Assembly: GCA_030612485.1 (NCBI GenBank)
Contig: JAUWNS010000101.1
Location: 1-8,187 of the forward strand
Reading direction: 5' to 3'
Source of the DNA: Candidatus Bipolaricaulota bacterium
Lineage (GTDB): Bacteria; Bipolaricaulota; Bipolaricaulia; UBA7950; UBA9294
Length of the DNA: 8,187 nt
Shown here one piece after another: positions 6,356 through 8,187 of this stretch (positions within the stretch are counted from its first letter, which is position 1; each line of letters starts with the position of its first letter). The notes beneath the pieces were generated by a model. It was not told the DNA's origin. It searched no databases and worked only from the letters and a program-made list of their open reading frames with translations. The translations under genes were made by a program, and so were the position numbers.

Positions 6356-6389
6356 TAGAATATACCGGTTTGAGACAAGCAATTTCCAA
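6356..6389. promoter_or_regulatory. Candidate overlapping divergent promoters between the thiolase gene and htrA
   Basis: The 99-bp gap (6313-6411) must hold both start regions. On the plus strand TAGAAT (6356-6361) matches the -10 consensus at 5 of 6 bases, but I see no good -35 box. On the minus strand TATATT (6359-6364) matches 5 of 6, with TTGGAA (6384-6389) 19 bp upstream, slightly wide. The two -10 elements overlap by three bases, so the promoters could compete. No sigma-E-type heat-shock or envelope-stress promoter is evident. Confidence 0.3.
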
Positions 6390-6411
6390 TCTATCGGAGG
6401 AGGAGTTTACT

Positions 6412-7914
6412 ATGAAAAGAAGTTGGTTGATTGGGATCCTGCTGACCCTTATCGTGGCAGCAGGTCTATCTTTCACTTGGTTGAATAACTCTGACGGAAA
6501 ACTCGCCGTTGGGACGACATCCGCCATCGCGCAGGCCACATCGGTTAATCAAGCGATCGCTGACTCCGGCCAAGCCGCAGTCAAGAACGCCATTGCCACG
6601 GTCAGTCCGGCGGTGATGCGGATCGACGTCACCGGAACAGCGGATGTATCGAGCACGTTTGATGACCTGTTCAACGATCCGTTCTTTCGCCGGTTCTTCG
6701 GCGAACCACAGGCCCCTGAGCCGCAGGAGCGGCATTCCATTGGGTCCGGCGTTGTGATCGACTATGCCGGGGAGAAGCTCGTGTTGACCAACGCACACGT
6801 GGTCGACGGTGCAACGACGATCCGCGCGACTAGTCCAGCGGGAGAGACATGGACTGCCGCAGTAGTGGGGAGCGACTCGCAGTTGGACATCGCCGTGCTC
6901 CGGCTCGAAGGAGACACCTCGGACCTCGCCACGGCGGAGCTCGGAGATTCCTCTGCACTTGAGATCGGCGATTGGGCGATCGCTATCGGAAATCCGGTCG
7001 GAATGTCGTACACCGTCACCATGGGGATCATCAGCGCGCTAGACCGGGATCTACAGAAGCCGAGCGGGGTAGGCTACTATGACAACCTCATCCAGACCGA
7101 CGCAGCGATCAACCCTGGTAACAGTGGTGGCCCACTGGTGAATGCGTTTGGCAAAGTCATCGGAATCAACACCCTGATCGCGCGGCAATCATCGAACGGG
7201 GTTGCCATCGAGGGGATCAACTTTGCCATCGCCATCGATCCGGTGAAGGCGGTCCTCGATCAACTCGTGACGACCGGGAGGGTCACCCGTGCCTACCTCG
7301 GTGTCTACATTCAGGATATCACCCTTGCCATGGAGGAGGCCTTTGGGGTCAAGGTTGGCGAGGGAGTTCTCGTCTCCGATCTCATCGCGGGATCTCCTGC
7401 CGAGGAAGAGGGAATCGAGTCCGGAGATGTCATCACCAAGGTCGATGACGAAGCAATAGGCTCGACCGACGACCTCATCCACACGATTTCGTTGAAACCG
7501 GTCGGAACGACCGTCGATCTGGAGATCATCCGCGACAAGGAGACGCTCCACTTCCAGGTTACCCTGGTAGAGAAACCGAGTGAAGAGGAGATCTACGGTA
7601 CTAATACCCCAGAGGCGAGTGAGACAGCAGCCGTGGAGAAGTTCGGACTCACTGTAGGGCCGATCACTTCCGCCATTGGACAGCGCCTGGGATTGCATTC
7701 CGCGCAGGGAGTTGTCATAATGGATGTTGCTCCAGGGAGCAGGGCAGACTGGGCAGGGTTGGAAGCGAACGATGTCATCCGCGAGATCAACCGGCAGAAG
7801 GTTGATTCGGTCGATGAATGGAACGCGCTTGTCGGCGAGATGGATGATAATACGACCCTGATGCTCACTATCTTGCGGAACGGGCGAACGTACTTCGTCA
7901 CCCTAGGTGGCTGA
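6412..7914 (+). CDS. htrA: HtrA/Do-family serine protease with two PDZ domains
   Basis: The 500-residue protein is an envelope protease/chaperone that degrades misfolded exported proteins. Residues 6-23 are hydrophobic after a positive start (MKRS), acting as a signal peptide or membrane anchor. A possible AxA cleavage site (SAIAQA, 37-42) is far from the core, so anchoring is plausible. The trypsin-like domain spans about 55-285 and shows the catalytic triad: His129 in TNAHVV, Asp159 in LDIAVL and Ser238 in GNSGGP. The regulatory segment DPFFRRFFGEP (89-99) is typical. PDZ1 lies at about 294-387 (AYLGV, GSPAEEEGIESGDVI) and PDZ2 at about 409-498 (GSRADWAGLEANDVI), the DegP/DegQ arrangement. 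The ATG at 6412 is chosen over an in-frame upstream TTG/GTG-type extension because GGAGGAGGAG (6396-6405) ends 6 nt before it and it gives a normal signal sequence. tRNA-Pro starts 11 bp after the stop, with no terminator visible between. Confidence 0.96.
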   Translation: MKRSWLIGILLTLIVAAGLSFTWLNNSDGKLAVGTTSAIAQATSVNQAIADSGQAAVKNAIATVSPAVMRIDVTGTADVSSTFDDLFNDPFFRRFFGEPQAPEPQERHSIGSGVVIDYAGEKLVLTNAHVVDGATTIRATSPAGETWTAAVVGSDSQLDIAVLRLEGDTSDLATAELGDSSALEIGDWAIAIGNPVGMSYTVTMGIISALDRDLQKPSGVGYYDNLIQTDAAINPGNSGGPLVNAFGKVIGINTLIARQSSNGVAIEGINFAIAIDPVKAVLDQLVTTGRVTRAYLGVYIQDITLAMEEAFGVKVGEGVLVSDLIAGSPAEEEGIESGDVITKVDDEAIGSTDDLIHTISLKPVGTTVDLEIIRDKETLHFQVTLVEKPSEEEIYGTNTPEASETAAVEKFGLTVGPITSAIGQRLGLHSAQGVVIMDVAPGSRADWAGLEANDVIREINRQKVDSVDEWNALVGEMDDNTTLMLTILRNGRTYFVTLGG

Positions 7915-7925
7915 GTAAGGTTGTA

Positions 7926-8000
7926 CGGAGAGTGGCGCAGCTTGGTCAGCGCGCAGCGTTCGGGACGCTGAGGCCGCCGGTTCGAATCCGGCCTCTCCGA
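7926..8000 (+). tRNA. tRNA-Pro (anticodon CGG)
   Basis: A full cloverleaf is visible: acceptor CGGAGAG (7926-7932) pairs with CTCTCCG (7993-7999), D stem GCGC/GCGC, and anticodon stem CAGCG/CGCTG with loop TTCGGGA giving CGG. The variable loop is 5 nt and the T stem GCCGG/CCGGC encloses TTCGAAT. The C1-G72 pair is typical of proline tRNAs. A8000 is the discriminator; CCA is not encoded (TAC follows). It reads CCG codons. Confidence 0.97.
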
Positions 8001-8003
8001 TAC

Positions 8004-8074
8004 GCGGGAGTAGCTCAATGGTAGAGCACTGGCCTTCCAAGCCAGTAATGCGGGTTCGATCCCCGTCTTCCGCT
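8004..8074 (+). tRNA. tRNA-Gly (anticodon TCC)
   Basis: Acceptor GCGGGAG (8004-8010) pairs with CTTCCGC (8067-8073) with one G-U pair. The D stem is GCTC/GAGC, and the anticodon stem CTGGC/GCCAG encloses CTTCCAA, giving TCC. The T stem GCGGG/CCCGT has one G-U pair and loop TTCGATC. The discriminator T8074 is usual for glycine tRNAs. CCA is not encoded. Only 3 nt separate it from tRNA-Pro. Confidence 0.97.
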
Positions 8075-8085
8075 CTGGTAAAGAT

Positions 8086-8158
8086 GCGCCCGTAGCTCAG
8101 TGGACAGAGCAACGGCCTTCTAAGCCGTTGGCCGGAGGTTCGAATCCTCCCGGGCGTA
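8086..8158 (+). tRNA. tRNA-Arg (anticodon TCT)
   Basis: Acceptor GCGCCCG (8086-8092) pairs with CGGGCGT (8151-8157), the first pair being G-U. The D stem is GCTC/GAGC, and the anticodon stem ACGGC/GCCGT encloses CTTCTAA, giving TCT, which reads AGA/AGG. The T stem GGAGG/CCTCC has loop TTCGAAT. The discriminator is A8158 and CCA is not encoded. It lies 11 nt after tRNA-Gly, probably in the same transcript. Confidence 0.97.
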
Positions 8159-8187
8159 GGTGGTTGATAATCATGGGGAGCGTGGCG

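Noticed and set aside
6289..6411. Upstream extension of the htrA frame
   Set aside because: It would overlap the thiolase start and place 41 residues before a normal signal sequence; the ATG at 6412 has a strong Shine-Dalgarno site.
7593..8112. Minus-strand reading frames across the tRNA genes with translations such as GFEPAASASRT and EDGDRTRIT
   Set aside because: These are well-known spurious proteins produced by translating the antisense of tRNA genes; the tRNA cloverleafs explain the sequence.
8173..8187. ATGGGGAGC at the right edge as a gene start, or GGGAGCGTGGCG (8176-8187) as the start of a fourth tRNA
   Set aside because: The TGGCG after seven bases resembles a tRNA acceptor and D stem and a fourth tRNA is plausible in this cluster, but only 12 bases are visible, too few to support either call.

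Overview
The window looks like chromosomal DNA of an anaerobic bacterium, fairly GC-rich and densely coded, with short gaps, strong Shine-Dalgarno sites and several head-to-head and tail-to-tail gene pairs. A tungsten-type aldehyde ferredoxin oxidoreductase points to anaerobic, possibly thermophilic life. The DUF5693 membrane protein is of a kind I know mainly from Firmicutes and some deep-branching phyla. The tRNA genes do not encode CCA. An uncultured lineage such as Bipolaricaulota (Acetothermia) would fit, but this is a guess from gene content.

Layout. Positions 1-1000 (minus) hold the N-terminal 333 residues of an aldehyde:ferredoxin oxidoreductase family protein that runs off the left edge. 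A 200-bp divergent promoter region (1001-1200) separates it from alr (plus, 1201-2326), an alanine racemase broken by three frameshifts. A compact transposon (about 2312-3082) sits exactly at the 3' end of alr. It carries one intact REP-associated (Y1, IS200-like) tyrosine transposase on the minus strand and is bounded by a perfect 16-bp inverted repeat. Then come a DUF5693 polytopic membrane protein (3130-4686) and folE, GTP cyclohydrolase I (4739-5296), both plus. folE converges on a minus-strand PP-loop tRNA-thiolase-like ATPase (5293-6312), the two sharing a CTAG that holds both stop codons. Divergent from the thiolase gene is an HtrA/Do serine protease with two PDZ domains (6412-7914). 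It is followed after 11 bp by tRNA-Pro(CGG), tRNA-Gly(TCC) and tRNA-Arg(TCT).

How it fits together. Most of the window is housekeeping: cell-wall D-alanine supply (damaged here), pterin/folate precursor synthesis, tRNA thiolation, envelope protein quality control and tRNAs. I see no defence system, CRISPR array, secondary-metabolite cluster or phage. The most interesting structure is the single-gene transposon, whose left terminal repeat supplies the stop codons of both flanking convergent reading frames. Other points worth attention are the multiply frameshifted alr beside it, three cysteines in the PP-loop protein that suggest an iron-sulfur-dependent thiolase, and the function-unknown DUF5693 protein.
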